Positions 34,211-42,409 of a stretch of DNA of 60,580 nucleotides are shown piece by piece (the stretch's first letter is position 1; every line of letters starts with the position of its first letter). Origin of the DNA: Paenibacillus campinasensis (lineage in GTDB: Bacteria; Bacillota; Bacilli; Paenibacillales; Paenibacillaceae); contig NZ_NPBY01000082.1 in the NCBI RefSeq assembly GCF_002272015.1, positions 1 to 60,580 of the forward strand, written 5' to 3'. The notes beneath the pieces are model-generated. The model saw only the letters and a program-made list of their open reading frames with translations, did not search any database and was not told where the DNA came from. The translations under genes and the position numbers were made by a program.

Positions 34211-35095
34211 TTGAATTCAAAGATTGCAAAAGGGGATCTGGACAGCCGAATCTTTGATGTCGTCAATACCGTGCTGCTGGTGCTGTTTACGATTATCATC
34301 GTCGTTCCGCTCTGGAATGTTGTTGTGTCATCCTTCAGCTCGGGCAGATCCTTGGCGGAAGGCGGATTTATATTCTGGCCCAAGGAGTTTTCCCTTGAAA
34401 ACTATCAGGCCGTGTTCCGGGACGACTCGATTTGGCAGGCATTCTTTATTTCGGTTGCCAAAACGGTGATCGGGGTGGCCACCCACGTCTTTTTCTGTGC
34501 GATGGTCGGCTACGGCTTGAGCAAAAAGTATGTTCGCGGACGGAAGCTGTATGTGGTGATGGGGGTCATTACCATGTTCTTCTCCGGCGGTATGATTCCG
34601 ACCTATCTGTTGATCAAATCGCTCGGATTACTGAACAGCTTCTGGGTATATATCATCCCGGCGCTATTGAGTTTCTATGATGTCATTATTCTGATGAACT
34701 TTTTCCGCAACGTGCCGGATTCGCTGGAAGAGTCGGCGAAGATTGACGGCGGGGGAGACTGGCGCATTTTCCTCAGCATCTTCATCCCACTGTCCATGCC
34801 GGCGATGGCAACGATCGCCCTGTTCAACGGGGTCGGGCAATGGAACGATTTTATGACGACCAAGCTATACATTACGGATCAGTCATTGTACCCGCTGCAG
34901 ATGATGCTGTATGAGATCATAGTCCAGTCCCAGACGCAGACGATGCAGAATATGGGCTCAGTGGCCATCCAGACGACCACCAAAGGGGTTCAGCTGGCCA
35001 CCATTGTAGTGACAACGCTGCCGATTGTCATAATTTACCCGCTGCTGCAGCGGTACTTCATCTCAGGCATTATGCTAGGGGCGGTCAAGGAATAG
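34211..35095 (+). CDS. sugar ABC transporter permease (LplC/YtcP-like)
   Basis: 294 residues with about six membrane segments. The EAA loop reads SLEESAKIDGGGDWRIFLSI with FIPLSMP next. The C-terminus RYFISGIMLGAVKE is a hallmark of the LplC/YtcP group. Translation starts at TTG 34211 after GAGAGGAGG. It pairs with the LplB-like permease encoded 25 bases upstream to form the sugar channel. Confidence 0.92.
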   Translation: MNSKIAKGDLDSRIFDVVNTVLLVLFTIIIVVPLWNVVVSSFSSGRSLAEGGFIFWPKEFSLENYQAVFRDDSIWQAFFISVAKTVIGVATHVFFCAMVGYGLSKKYVRGRKLYVVMGVITMFFSGGMIPTYLLIKSLGLLNSFWVYIIPALLSFYDVIILMNFFRNVPDSLEESAKIDGGGDWRIFLSIFIPLSMPAMATIALFNGVGQWNDFMTTKLYITDQSLYPLQMMLYEIIVQSQTQTMQNMGSVAIQTTTKGVQLATIVVTTLPIVIIYPLLQRYFISGIMLGAVKE

Positions 35096-35140
35096 GCATG
35101 CCCGAATAACGGGGGAGTCCAATCACGATGCCCCGAATTG

Positions 35141-35157
35141 AGGTAAGCGCTTTACCT
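35141..35157. promoter_or_regulatory. cre-like palindrome ahead of the binding-protein gene
   Basis: AGGTAA-GCGCT-TTACCT is symmetric and close to the CcpA cre consensus core (TAAGCGCTTTA). It sits just before the ribosome site of the lipoprotein gene, where CcpA could block elongation. The match is by eye. Confidence 0.45.
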
Positions 35158-35178
35158 AATATAAAGGAGGACAAGAAG

Positions 35179-36822
35179 ATGGGCAACAAACAAGCGTTTT
35201 GGAAAAAAGGGATGGGACTATTCACCGGCGTACTGACACTTGCGCTGGTTGTCACGGGCTGCGGATCAGGCGGTGACAGCAATTCGAATAAAGAGAACTG
35301 GATTTCGATTGAGGACCGGTACACACCGGACCCGAACACGCCGGCCTGGCAGCTGGATACGAAGGAAGAGATCACCGAGCTGACCTGGTATGTGAATGCG
35401 GATTGGTGGAACACCGATTTTGGCAAGGATGTGGTGACCCAAAAAATTAAAGAAGACCTGAACATCGACATTAAATTCATTACCGGCGACGATACGAAAT
35501 TGAATACGTTTTTTGCTGGCGGCGATATGCCGGACCTGATTACAACCTTTGACTCCAACTCTCCGGTGATGCAGAAGGCGGCAAACTGGGCGCTTCCGCT
35601 GAACGATCTGGCTGAGAAATATGATCCGCATTTCAATCAGGTAGCGGCGCAGGATACGCTGAATTGGTTCCAGCTATCGGATGGCAAGACGTACGGTTAC
35701 CCGAACTACTCCAATACCCAGGAGGATTATGACAGCGGTAACATTCCGGCCAAAACAGCGTTCATTATCCGCAAGGATGTGTACGAGGCGCTTGGCAAGC
35801 CAAGCATGGGCACGCCGGAGGAGTTCAAACAGACGCTTAGCGAGATTAAGCGTGAATTCCCGCAGCTGATTCCGTTTGGCTTCAATTCGATCGGTGAAGG
35901 TACCGGGTCCCTGGGCGATGTGCTTCAGGATTTCATCGGTGTGCCGCTTGAGGATGAGAACGGCAACTTCTATAACCGCAATCTGGATGAAGACTACATT
36001 ACCTGGCTGAAAACATTGAATGAAGTATATCGCAGCGATGCCATCAGCGATGACAGCTTCGCGGATGACGGCACGGCATTTGAGGAAAAAGTGAAGGCCG
36101 GCAAATACGCTACGATTCTGCTGGACGGTACACCGCAGCAGGGGGGCAACCTGCAAAGCTTCATGACCCACAATCCCGGCAAGGAATATATCGCGATTGA
36201 CGGCCCGCAAAGCACGGTTGGCAACGAACCGACCCTGAACCAGTCCGGAATTACCGGCTGGATGATCAGCTTCATTACGAAATCAAACGCCGACCCGGCC
36301 AAGTCGATTCAGCTCTTCACCTATCTTCTGAGTGAGGAAGGCCAAATGCTGATGAACTATGGCATCGAAGGCGAGACCTATAAAGTGAACGCGGACGGCA
36401 CGGTAGAGTTCCTGCCGGAGGTGAAGGAGCTTCAGCTGAACAACCCGGATGCATTCAAGAAAGACTACCGCATGGGTGAATTCATGTTCTTCGGTCACGA
36501 CCGTCACAAGGCGCTGAGCGGAGATGCCTTCCCGGATGCGATCAAGCAGATGCAGGAATGGGGCAAAGGCAAGCTGAAGCCGCATTTCATTCTGGAGAAT
36601 ATCAACCCGGCTCAAGGCACACCGGAAGCGCGGTCGCTCAGCACGATCGATACCAAGTGGAACACCACGCTTGTAAGCTTGATTCGCGCCAGCGACGAAG
36701 CCCATTTCAACAATATTTTGAGTGAATACAAAGCCTTCATCGAAGATAATAACTGGAACAAAATTCTGGAGATTCGCAACGAAAAAATGAAAGCGAACAA
36801 GGAGAAGCTGGGCCTGCAATAA
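35179..36822 (+). CDS. sugar ABC transporter substrate-binding lipoprotein
   Basis: 547 residues. The signal peptide ends in a lipobox with VVTG-C at Cys28. The mature protein is a large CUT1-type binder (LplA-like; TWYVNADWWNTDFGKD, FFAGGDMPDLITTF, GITGWMISFITKSNADPAKS). The length of about 550 suits oligosaccharide or glycoside binders of Paenibacillus. The ATG at 35179 follows a perfect AAAGGAGG; the frame is open to 35128, but those residues precede the ribosome site. It should capture the ligand for the two permeases upstream and supply the GH30 enzyme downstream. Confidence 0.9.
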   Translation: MGNKQAFWKKGMGLFTGVLTLALVVTGCGSGGDSNSNKENWISIEDRYTPDPNTPAWQLDTKEEITELTWYVNADWWNTDFGKDVVTQKIKEDLNIDIKFITGDDTKLNTFFAGGDMPDLITTFDSNSPVMQKAANWALPLNDLAEKYDPHFNQVAAQDTLNWFQLSDGKTYGYPNYSNTQEDYDSGNIPAKTAFIIRKDVYEALGKPSMGTPEEFKQTLSEIKREFPQLIPFGFNSIGEGTGSLGDVLQDFIGVPLEDENGNFYNRNLDEDYITWLKTLNEVYRSDAISDDSFADDGTAFEEKVKAGKYATILLDGTPQQGGNLQSFMTHNPGKEYIAIDGPQSTVGNEPTLNQSGITGWMISFITKSNADPAKSIQLFTYLLSEEGQMLMNYGIEGETYKVNADGTVEFLPEVKELQLNNPDAFKKDYRMGEFMFFGHDRHKALSGDAFPDAIKQMQEWGKGKLKPHFILENINPAQGTPEARSLSTIDTKWNTTLVSLIRASDEAHFNNILSEYKAFIEDNNWNKILEIRNEKMKANKEKLGLQ

Positions 36823-36878
36823 GAGGAGCTCGTCAGCTTTGTTAGGATAGGAAGTAAATTACATCTGGAGGGAATGAC

Positions 36879-38219
36879 ATGTTGGATACCGTCATCTATC
36901 AATCAAGCGGGGAGAATGAACTGTTCATACAAAAGACAAGGGATGAGCTTCCTCCCCAAGCTTCCGGTGAACAGTCCCATACGGTCGTTGTGGACGAAGC
37001 GCAGACCTATCAGGAAATGGATGGCTTCGGCGCGTCCTTCACGGACTCCGCAGCTTACCTGATCTATCAGGTGCTCGATTCAAAGCAGCGGGCAGAGCTT
37101 ATGGTTAAGCTGTTTGATGCCAAGCAAGGCATCGGCCTGTCCGTTCTGCGCAACCCGATGGGCGCCTCGGACTATGCCCGCGATTTCTACAGTTATAATG
37201 ATCTGCCTGCTGGGGAAACAGACCTGGAGCTGAAGCAATTCTCCATCGAGCATGACGAAGCGGACATCATTCCGCTGCTGCAAGAGGCGATGAAGCTGAA
37301 TCCGGACCTGAAGCTAATGGCTTCGCCATGGAGTCCGCCAGGCTGGATGAAAACGAGCGGCTCCATGATTGGCGGGGAGCTGAAGCAGGAATATTATTCG
37401 GTGTATGCGGATTATTTTGTACGCTATATTCAGGGTTATGCGGAGCATGGTCTGTCGATCTACGCGATTACCCCGCAGAACGAGGCTCTGTATTCCCCGG
37501 GCCACTATCCGGGGATGATTATGCTGCCGGCAGCGCAGGCGGATTTCATCAAGCATCATCTGAAGCCGCGGTTCCGGGCGCATGGAATCCACACCAAGAT
37601 CCTTTGCTATGATCATAACTGGGATAAGCCGGAATACCCGCTGGAAGTGCTGGAGCAGGCGGGGGAAGAGGTGGACGGTGTGGCCTGGCATTGGTATGGC
37701 GGTAAACCTTCAGCGCAGACCCAGGTGTATGAAGCCTTCCCGGACAAAGAGGTGCATTTCACAGAAGGGTCCGGCGGGGAGTGGATTCCGCCGTTCGAGC
37801 AGGCCTTCTCCAACGTGATGCGCACGGGAATCGAAATTTTGCGGAACTACAGCAAATCCTTGGTGTTATGGAATATGGCGCTGGATGAGCAGAATGGCCC
37901 AACCGTGCCCGGGTTCGGAACGAGCACATGCCGCGGGATCGTAACGGTCAATCAGCAAACGAAGGATCTGACCTATACGCTGGATTATTACGCCCTGGCT
38001 CATTTCAGCAAATGCATCCGCCCGAAAGCGGTGCGTGTGGCTTCCACCAGCGGTGAACTCGTGCGATCCGTCGCTTTCAAGAACACCGACGGGTCGGTAG
38101 CGGTCGTGCTGTTTAACGACAGCGATAAGGCCGAGAACGTGACGCTGCAGGTGAGAGGCGAGGAATGCCTGCGCTTCAGCATGGAGCCGAAGAGTGCGCT
38201 TACCTTCTGCACCGCCTGA
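36879..38219 (+). CDS. glycoside hydrolase family 30 enzyme
   Basis: 446 residues, with no signal peptide, so cytoplasmic. The GH30 pattern is clear: MDGFGASFTDSAAYLI near residue 47, LMASPWSPPGWMKTSGSM near 145, acid/base Glu in TPQNEALY (about 204) and nucleophile Glu in HFTEGSGGEW (about 296). A C-terminal beta domain (about 385-446) carries SVAVVLFNDSDKAENV. The family includes glucosylceramidases, beta-glucosidases, beta-1,6-glucanases and xylanases; the subfamily cannot be fixed here. The ATG at 36879 follows CTGGAGG. As last gene of the LacI-controlled operon it probably splits the imported glycoside inside the cell. Confidence 0.92.
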   Translation: MLDTVIYQSSGENELFIQKTRDELPPQASGEQSHTVVVDEAQTYQEMDGFGASFTDSAAYLIYQVLDSKQRAELMVKLFDAKQGIGLSVLRNPMGASDYARDFYSYNDLPAGETDLELKQFSIEHDEADIIPLLQEAMKLNPDLKLMASPWSPPGWMKTSGSMIGGELKQEYYSVYADYFVRYIQGYAEHGLSIYAITPQNEALYSPGHYPGMIMLPAAQADFIKHHLKPRFRAHGIHTKILCYDHNWDKPEYPLEVLEQAGEEVDGVAWHWYGGKPSAQTQVYEAFPDKEVHFTEGSGGEWIPPFEQAFSNVMRTGIEILRNYSKSLVLWNMALDEQNGPTVPGFGTSTCRGIVTVNQQTKDLTYTLDYYALAHFSKCIRPKAVRVASTSGELVRSVAFKNTDGSVAVVLFNDSDKAENVTLQVRGEECLRFSMEPKSALTFCTA

Positions 38220-38276
38220 CTCCTGGCGTTTAAGGATGATCGTCGGAGCTGTCTGATTCCAATAAGTCTCTAAAAT

Positions 38277-38323
38277 AAAAAGGTTGGGCGAAAAAACGTA
38301 AAGTTATCCGTCCAGCCTTTTTT
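38277..38323 (+). terminator. terminator after the GH30 operon
   Basis: AAAAGG-TTGGgCG pairs with CGtCCAG-CCTTTT, followed by T residues. It closes the transporter/GH30 unit. Confidence 0.75.
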
Positions 38324-38455
38324 GTGTGCCTGCTATTGGAGGAATGCAGCGAGGCGGAGGCCCCTTCCGGAAAATAGGTCTTATTATTTCACCTGTCTAC
38401 CGTATGGGGAGCATATCACTTTCTGGAAATCTCCTTTTCGTTTTCACAAGGTCAG

Positions 38456-38484
38456 TTGGTTATTTGCGGCGGAAACGTTAGAAT
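38456..38484 (+). promoter_or_regulatory. sigma-A promoter of the PrpR-like regulator
   Basis: TTGGTT (38456-38461), a 17-base spacer and TAGAAT (38479-38484), 38 bases upstream of the ATG. The rest of the 38220-38522 gap holds only the terminator. Confidence 0.55.
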
Positions 38485-38522
38485 AAAGGAATAGGTCTAA
38501 TGAATTTATAGGTGGATATATC

Positions 38523-40220
38523 ATGACGATTAAAACATTGTTTATAGCTCCTTATCCGGCAATGATTCCGCTGATTGAGGAATGTCAGCAGGAGGAGCAG
38601 GATCTGGACATTCATATTGAGCTTGGCAACCTGCAGGAAGCGATTCCGGTTGCGAAGGAAGGTGAGCGCCAAGGCTATGATGTCATTATTAGCCGGGGCG
38701 GTACGGCGAAGCTGATTGAAGCCGAGGTAGGCATTCCGGTCATTGATGTGCATGTTTCCGGGTACGATATGCTGCGGGTGCTGACCTTGGCCAATGATTT
38801 TCCAGGCAAAAAAGCGATTGTTGGCTTCTCCAACATTACGCTGGGGGCCAAAGCGATTACCGACGTGCTGGACATCGGGGTAGAGGTGTTTACCATCGAG
38901 AAGGCGCAGGAAGTGGACGAGCTGGTCAAAGACCTGAAAATGAACGGTTATGAGCTGATCATGGGCGATGTCGTTACGATCGAGGCAGCGGCGAGATACA
39001 GTCTGGAGGGCATTCTTATCCAGTCCGGGCGCGAAGCGATATTCGAGGCGTTCATGAAGGTGAAATCCACTTATCGCTTGTATCAGAGCAAGCAGCAGGA
39101 AATTTCGTTGCTGCATGCGCTGCTTCAGGAAACAGCCTCGAACTTTGTCGTGCTGGGCCCGCAAGGGCAAGTGGTATACGAGCATTGGACGGATTTTGCA
39201 GCATGTCCCGTTCCGGTCAGCGAGCTGCGAGGCGGCGGCCTTCAGGATTCGGAAACGCAGGGCGCCACCGAAATCCGGGAGGTACCTCAAGGCAAGCTGA
39301 AGCAGAAGCGGGTGCGGAAGGTCGTTCGGGGCCAAGTGTATGATCTGTACACCTTCTCCGAGCTGCGGGAGCGCGCCGGCCTGAGCGGGGAGCGAATCGA
39401 GGCGGTGTCTCAGCTTCCGATGATTGTGGCGAAGAGCCCATCGATGAGTGAGACACTGGATGGTATCGCGCGTCACCTGTCCAGCACCTGTCTCGTGCTG
39501 ATCGGGGAAGCGGGAACTGGGAAACGGCTGCTATCGCAGTATATCCATTATAAGAAGCATGCCGGGGAAGGGCTTTATGCGCATCTGACGGCCCGGCATG
39601 TGCTGGATGCGATGGACGCCGTGGATCCGGATGTAAGAACGGTCTATATCAACGGTCTGGATGAATTGTCGCCTGAGGACATATCCAGACTGGTGTCGGT
39701 GCTCGGAGCTCAGCATGATCCTCACCGGACTTATGTGCTCGCACTGGAACAGGAAACGCCGGCCTACCGGCCGCTTCTGTTCGATGAACGAAGTGTCCGC
39801 GTGCATATTCCCTCCCTGCAGGAGCGCAAGGAGGATATCAGGCCGCTGGCGACCTATTACATTGCCGCCTTCCACGGAACGCTGGGCACTTCGCCCATTA
39901 AGATCAAGGAGGAGGCGCTGGCGCTGCTGGAGGCGTATCACTGGCCGGGGAATGTGGATGAGCTGAAGGCGCTGCTCAAGGATGCCGTTACCGGGGAGAA
40001 GGGGTATGTGATCGGCAAGGCGAAAATTGCCGGGCTGCTCGCGAAGAAACCGGCGCAGGCAGAAGTGCCCGAATCCCGGGAATTCCTGCAGGGAACGCTT
40101 GATGAGATTGAAAAGCGGATCATCCACGCCATTATGAAGGAAGAGAATGACAATCAGACGCGGGTTGCGGAGAGGCTCGGGATTAACCGCTCGACGTTAT
40201 GGAGAAAGCTGAAGCAGTAA
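38523..40220 (+). CDS. PrpR-N/AAA/Fis-type regulator without GAFTGA
   Basis: 565 residues. About 10-175 is a PrpR-N sensor (IIEECQ-like start, VIISRGGTAKLIEAE, IPVIDVHVSGYDMLRVL). About 190-300 is a linker. About 315-520 resembles the sigma-54 AAA+ core: Walker A GEAGTGKRLL (about 327), IPSLQERKEDIRPLATYYI and WPGNVDELKALL. About 525-565 is a Fis-type HTH (RVAERLGINRSTLWRKLKQ). The AAA part is shortened. The GAFTGA loop that contacts sigma-54 is missing and Walker B is INGLDEL. It therefore probably works at sigma-A promoters, as TyrR does. It likely senses a small organic acid and controls the kdgT-dtnK-pdxA genes. Confidence 0.85.
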   Translation: MTIKTLFIAPYPAMIPLIEECQQEEQDLDIHIELGNLQEAIPVAKEGERQGYDVIISRGGTAKLIEAEVGIPVIDVHVSGYDMLRVLTLANDFPGKKAIVGFSNITLGAKAITDVLDIGVEVFTIEKAQEVDELVKDLKMNGYELIMGDVVTIEAAARYSLEGILIQSGREAIFEAFMKVKSTYRLYQSKQQEISLLHALLQETASNFVVLGPQGQVVYEHWTDFAACPVPVSELRGGGLQDSETQGATEIREVPQGKLKQKRVRKVVRGQVYDLYTFSELRERAGLSGERIEAVSQLPMIVAKSPSMSETLDGIARHLSSTCLVLIGEAGTGKRLLSQYIHYKKHAGEGLYAHLTARHVLDAMDAVDPDVRTVYINGLDELSPEDISRLVSVLGAQHDPHRTYVLALEQETPAYRPLLFDERSVRVHIPSLQERKEDIRPLATYYIAAFHGTLGTSPIKIKEEALALLEAYHWPGNVDELKALLKDAVTGEKGYVIGKAKIAGLLAKKPAQAEVPESREFLQGTLDEIEKRIIHAIMKEENDNQTRVAERLGINRSTLWRKLKQ

Positions 40221-40239
40221 GCTCAGCTTTCTTTTTTTT
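40203..40239 (+). terminator. terminator overlapping the regulator's stop codon
   Basis: AGAAAGCTGA pairs with TCAGCTTTCT around a ten-base loop, followed by seven T. The 5' arm lies within the last codons of the PrpR-like gene. Confidence 0.75.
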
Positions 40240-40382
40240 GTATGGTGGCCCATGCGGCAGTTGGCCTCCTTGCCGGGCCTCTCCCGCGGCATGAGCCGGT
40301 ACTGTTGCGTTGATCGATCGGATGATGATCATCGTGCGGCAGCCGTCATTACACCAAATGCCGCCAACATGAAGCCGCCTGT

Positions 40383-40880
40383 TTACTTGCGGTCAAAGAA
40401 CACATGCCTTGCCTGCAGTTGCCCGTTATCGGTCGTCAGAATGCCGAAGGAGAACTTCGGCTGCCGCCGGCGGTCCGTGGGCGAGCCGGGGTTGAACAGG
40501 AGTATGCCGTCGACCCTTTTGTGTACCGGGATATGGGAGTGGCCGAACACGATGGCGTCCACGGGCTGCTGATCAAACGCGCTGCGGGCATTCTGCTCGG
40601 TTGAACGCGAGCCGATATGGCCATGCACGAGCCCGATCCGGTATGTATCGGCTTCTACAATGCGGGTCAGGCCGAGCTTCTCCCGGATCACGGGCGGATC
40701 GGTATTGCCGGCAACTCCGGCTACGGGAGCGTAGCGGCTAAGCAGCTCATAGACGCTCCAGTCGGACCAGTCACCGGCATGCAGAATCAGGTCAGCTCCG
40801 GGCAATACTTTGAGGAGAGGTTCTGGAAGACTGCGGGCTCGGATGGGCAGATGCGTGTCGGAAATCACGATGATTTTCAT
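40383..40880 (-). CDS. calcineurin-like metallophosphoesterase (YfcE/MJ0936 type)
   Basis: 165 residues, cytoplasmic. All metal-site motifs of the family are visible: ISDTHLP (residues about 5-11), HAGDWSD (about 37), GNTDP (about 60), LVHGHIG (about 82) and FGHSHIP (about 106). The size suits YfcE-type phosphodiesterases, whose natural substrates are poorly known. The ATG at 40880 follows AAAGGAG. It is inserted on the opposite strand between the PrpR-like regulator and kdgT, so it is probably unrelated to that pathway. Confidence 0.9.
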   Translation of the reverse strand: MKIIVISDTHLPIRARSLPEPLLKVLPGADLILHAGDWSDWSVYELLSRYAPVAGVAGNTDPPVIREKLGLTRIVEADTYRIGLVHGHIGSRSTEQNARSAFDQQPVDAIVFGHSHIPVHKRVDGILLFNPGSPTDRRRQPKFSFGILTTDNGQLQARHVFFDRK

Positions 40881-41275
40881 AGTTGATGATCTCCTTTCAA
40901 CTAGTAATGTCAATCACTCCGCCTTTGCGAAAGGCGAAAATCAGTTCCGGGCAGATCTGCGCACAGCTGCTTGTTGAGGCTTGCTTTTCGAACGCTTGCC
41001 ACCGTATCCCCTTTGATCAGGTTAGGAAGGAGAAGGGCTTTGCCAGGGAATGCTCATTTCTTCTCGATCTATATTCGTCCGTTTCTAGCTCTAGGCTTTT
41101 CTTTTCTCTGGGTTCCTCTCGGCCGTCTCCTGAACGAAAGGGATAATCATGCAAAGTGGAAGGTAGGGATATCGCATACAAAATATTATACCCGTTTCGC
41201 TTACCAAGCATATACGCGTGCATTGCATCAGGTATCATACCGTCTAGGACATCTCGCACATTCGAGTGTTTAAAA

Positions 41276-41305
41276 TTGCAACAATTATTTTAAAGTATGT
41301 TGCAA
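41276..41305. promoter_or_regulatory. inverted repeat TTGCAACA/TGTTGCAA ahead of kdgT
   Basis: Eight-base perfect arms are separated by 14 bases. The right arm contains the -35 box of the promoter at 41300-41328, so a bound dimer could block or recruit polymerase. It is a candidate site for the PrpR-like regulator. Elsewhere in the 40881-41401 gap (to about 41270) no gene or element was recognised. Confidence 0.5.
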
Positions 41306-41328
41306 AATTTTAAGCAAGCATTTACAAT
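41300..41328 (+). promoter_or_regulatory. sigma-A promoter of the kdgT-dtnK-pdxA operon
   Basis: TTGCAA (41300-41305), a 17-base spacer and TACAAT (41323-41328). No -24/-12 (GG/GC) element is seen, in keeping with a regulator lacking the sigma-54 contact loop. Confidence 0.65.
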
Positions 41329-41334
41329 AATCCC

Positions 41335-41348
41335 TGTAAACGATTTCA
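41335..41348. promoter_or_regulatory. cre site for CcpA
   Basis: TGTAAACGATTTCA fits the consensus TGWAANCGNTNWCA at every position. It covers the expected transcription start, a repressing location. Confidence 0.65.
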
Positions 41349-41362
41349 ACTAATGAAAAAGT

Positions 41363-41377
41363 GTTTCATATTGAAAC
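41363..41377. promoter_or_regulatory. second inverted repeat GTTTCA-TAT-TGAAAC
   Basis: Perfect six-base arms in the kdgT leader, between the cre site and the ribosome site. It is a possible second regulator site or a small mRNA hairpin. Confidence 0.4.
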
Positions 41378-41401
41378 AATATGTGGGGGAGTGTTAATAT
41401 A

Positions 41402-42391
41402 ATGAAGATTAAAGCGACGTTAGAACGAATTCCTGGAGGTATGATGGTTGTTCCGTTGCTAATTGCAGCAACGATCAATACATTAGCTCCAGATCTGCTT
41501 CGTATCGGGAATTTTACCGAGGCTTTGTTTGTTAACGGTGCGAGCGCGTTGATTGCCCTGTTCTTGCTCTGCACAGGAGCGCAGATTAATGTGAAGTCGT
41601 TCGGTGTATCTGTAGGAAAAGGTGCCACACTGCTCGTGACCAAATGGGCTGTCGGTGCGATATTCGGTCTCATCGCGTATATGTTCGCAGGAGACAATGG
41701 CTTATGGCTCGGACTTGCGCCGATCGCTGTCATTGCGGCAATGACCAACAGTAACGGCGGATTGTTCGTGGCGCTGGTCGGTCAGTATGGCAATAAGGAA
41801 GACCGTGCAGCATACTCGCTGCTGGCGCTGAATGACGGACCGTTTCTGACGATGGTAGCTTTGTCGATCTTTGGTGCGATGGGCTTTGTGGACGGAATGT
41901 TCTCCTTCGTTTCCTTCATCTCCGTGCTGCTGCCGATTATTGTCGGTATGGTGCTGGGGAATCTGGATGAAGAGATGCGCAAGTTCCTGGACAAAGGAAG
42001 CTCGATGCTGATTCCATTCTTTGCATTCGCGCTTGGTATGGGCATTGATTTTGGTGCGATTGTCGAAGGCGGGTTGTCCGGTATTATTCTGGGTCTGTTG
42101 ACTGTATTCGTAACAGGTACTGCAGGTTACTTCGTGTTTAAGGCGCTGAAATGGAATCCGATTGTCGGCGCAGCGGAAGGCTCGACGGCAGGAAATGCGG
42201 TAGCGACGCCTGCGGCGATTGCGGTAGCGAACGCGTCCTTCGCGGCGTTCACCGATATTGCGACGGTACAGGTTGCGGCATCGGTGGTTACTTCGGCGAT
42301 ATTGCTGCCGATTTATGTCGGATTTTTGGTGAAACGACTGGAGAAGAAGGGGTATTCATTTGAGGCTAAGACAGCCGAGACCGACTCATAA
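41402..42391 (+). CDS. KdgT-family (2-keto-3-deoxygluconate permease-like) transporter
   Basis: 329 residues with about ten hydrophobic segments. KATLERIPGGMMVVPLLIAA at the start, FLLCTGAQINVKSF and EGSTAGNAVATPAAIA are characteristic of the KDGT family of proton-coupled sugar-acid permeases. The ATG at 41402 follows GGGGGAG; an in-frame ATG at 41381 has no site. It is followed by a DUF1537 kinase and a PdxA-type dehydrogenase, so the cargo is more likely a four-carbon acid such as threonate or erythronate than 2-keto-3-deoxygluconate, whose kinase and aldolase are absent here. Confidence 0.88.
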   Translation: MKIKATLERIPGGMMVVPLLIAATINTLAPDLLRIGNFTEALFVNGASALIALFLLCTGAQINVKSFGVSVGKGATLLVTKWAVGAIFGLIAYMFAGDNGLWLGLAPIAVIAAMTNSNGGLFVALVGQYGNKEDRAAYSLLALNDGPFLTMVALSIFGAMGFVDGMFSFVSFISVLLPIIVGMVLGNLDEEMRKFLDKGSSMLIPFFAFALGMGIDFGAIVEGGLSGIILGLLTVFVTGTAGYFVFKALKWNPIVGAAEGSTAGNAVATPAAIAVANASFAAFTDIATVQVAASVVTSAILLPIYVGFLVKRLEKKGYSFEAKTAETDS

Positions 42392-42409
42392 AAGGTGTGA
42401 TCAACAGTG

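Noticed and set aside
41230..41401. Sigma-54 promoter for the kdgT operon
   Set aside because: No GG-N10-GC type -24/-12 pair is found, while a good TTGCAA-17-TACAAT is present and the regulator lacks GAFTGA.
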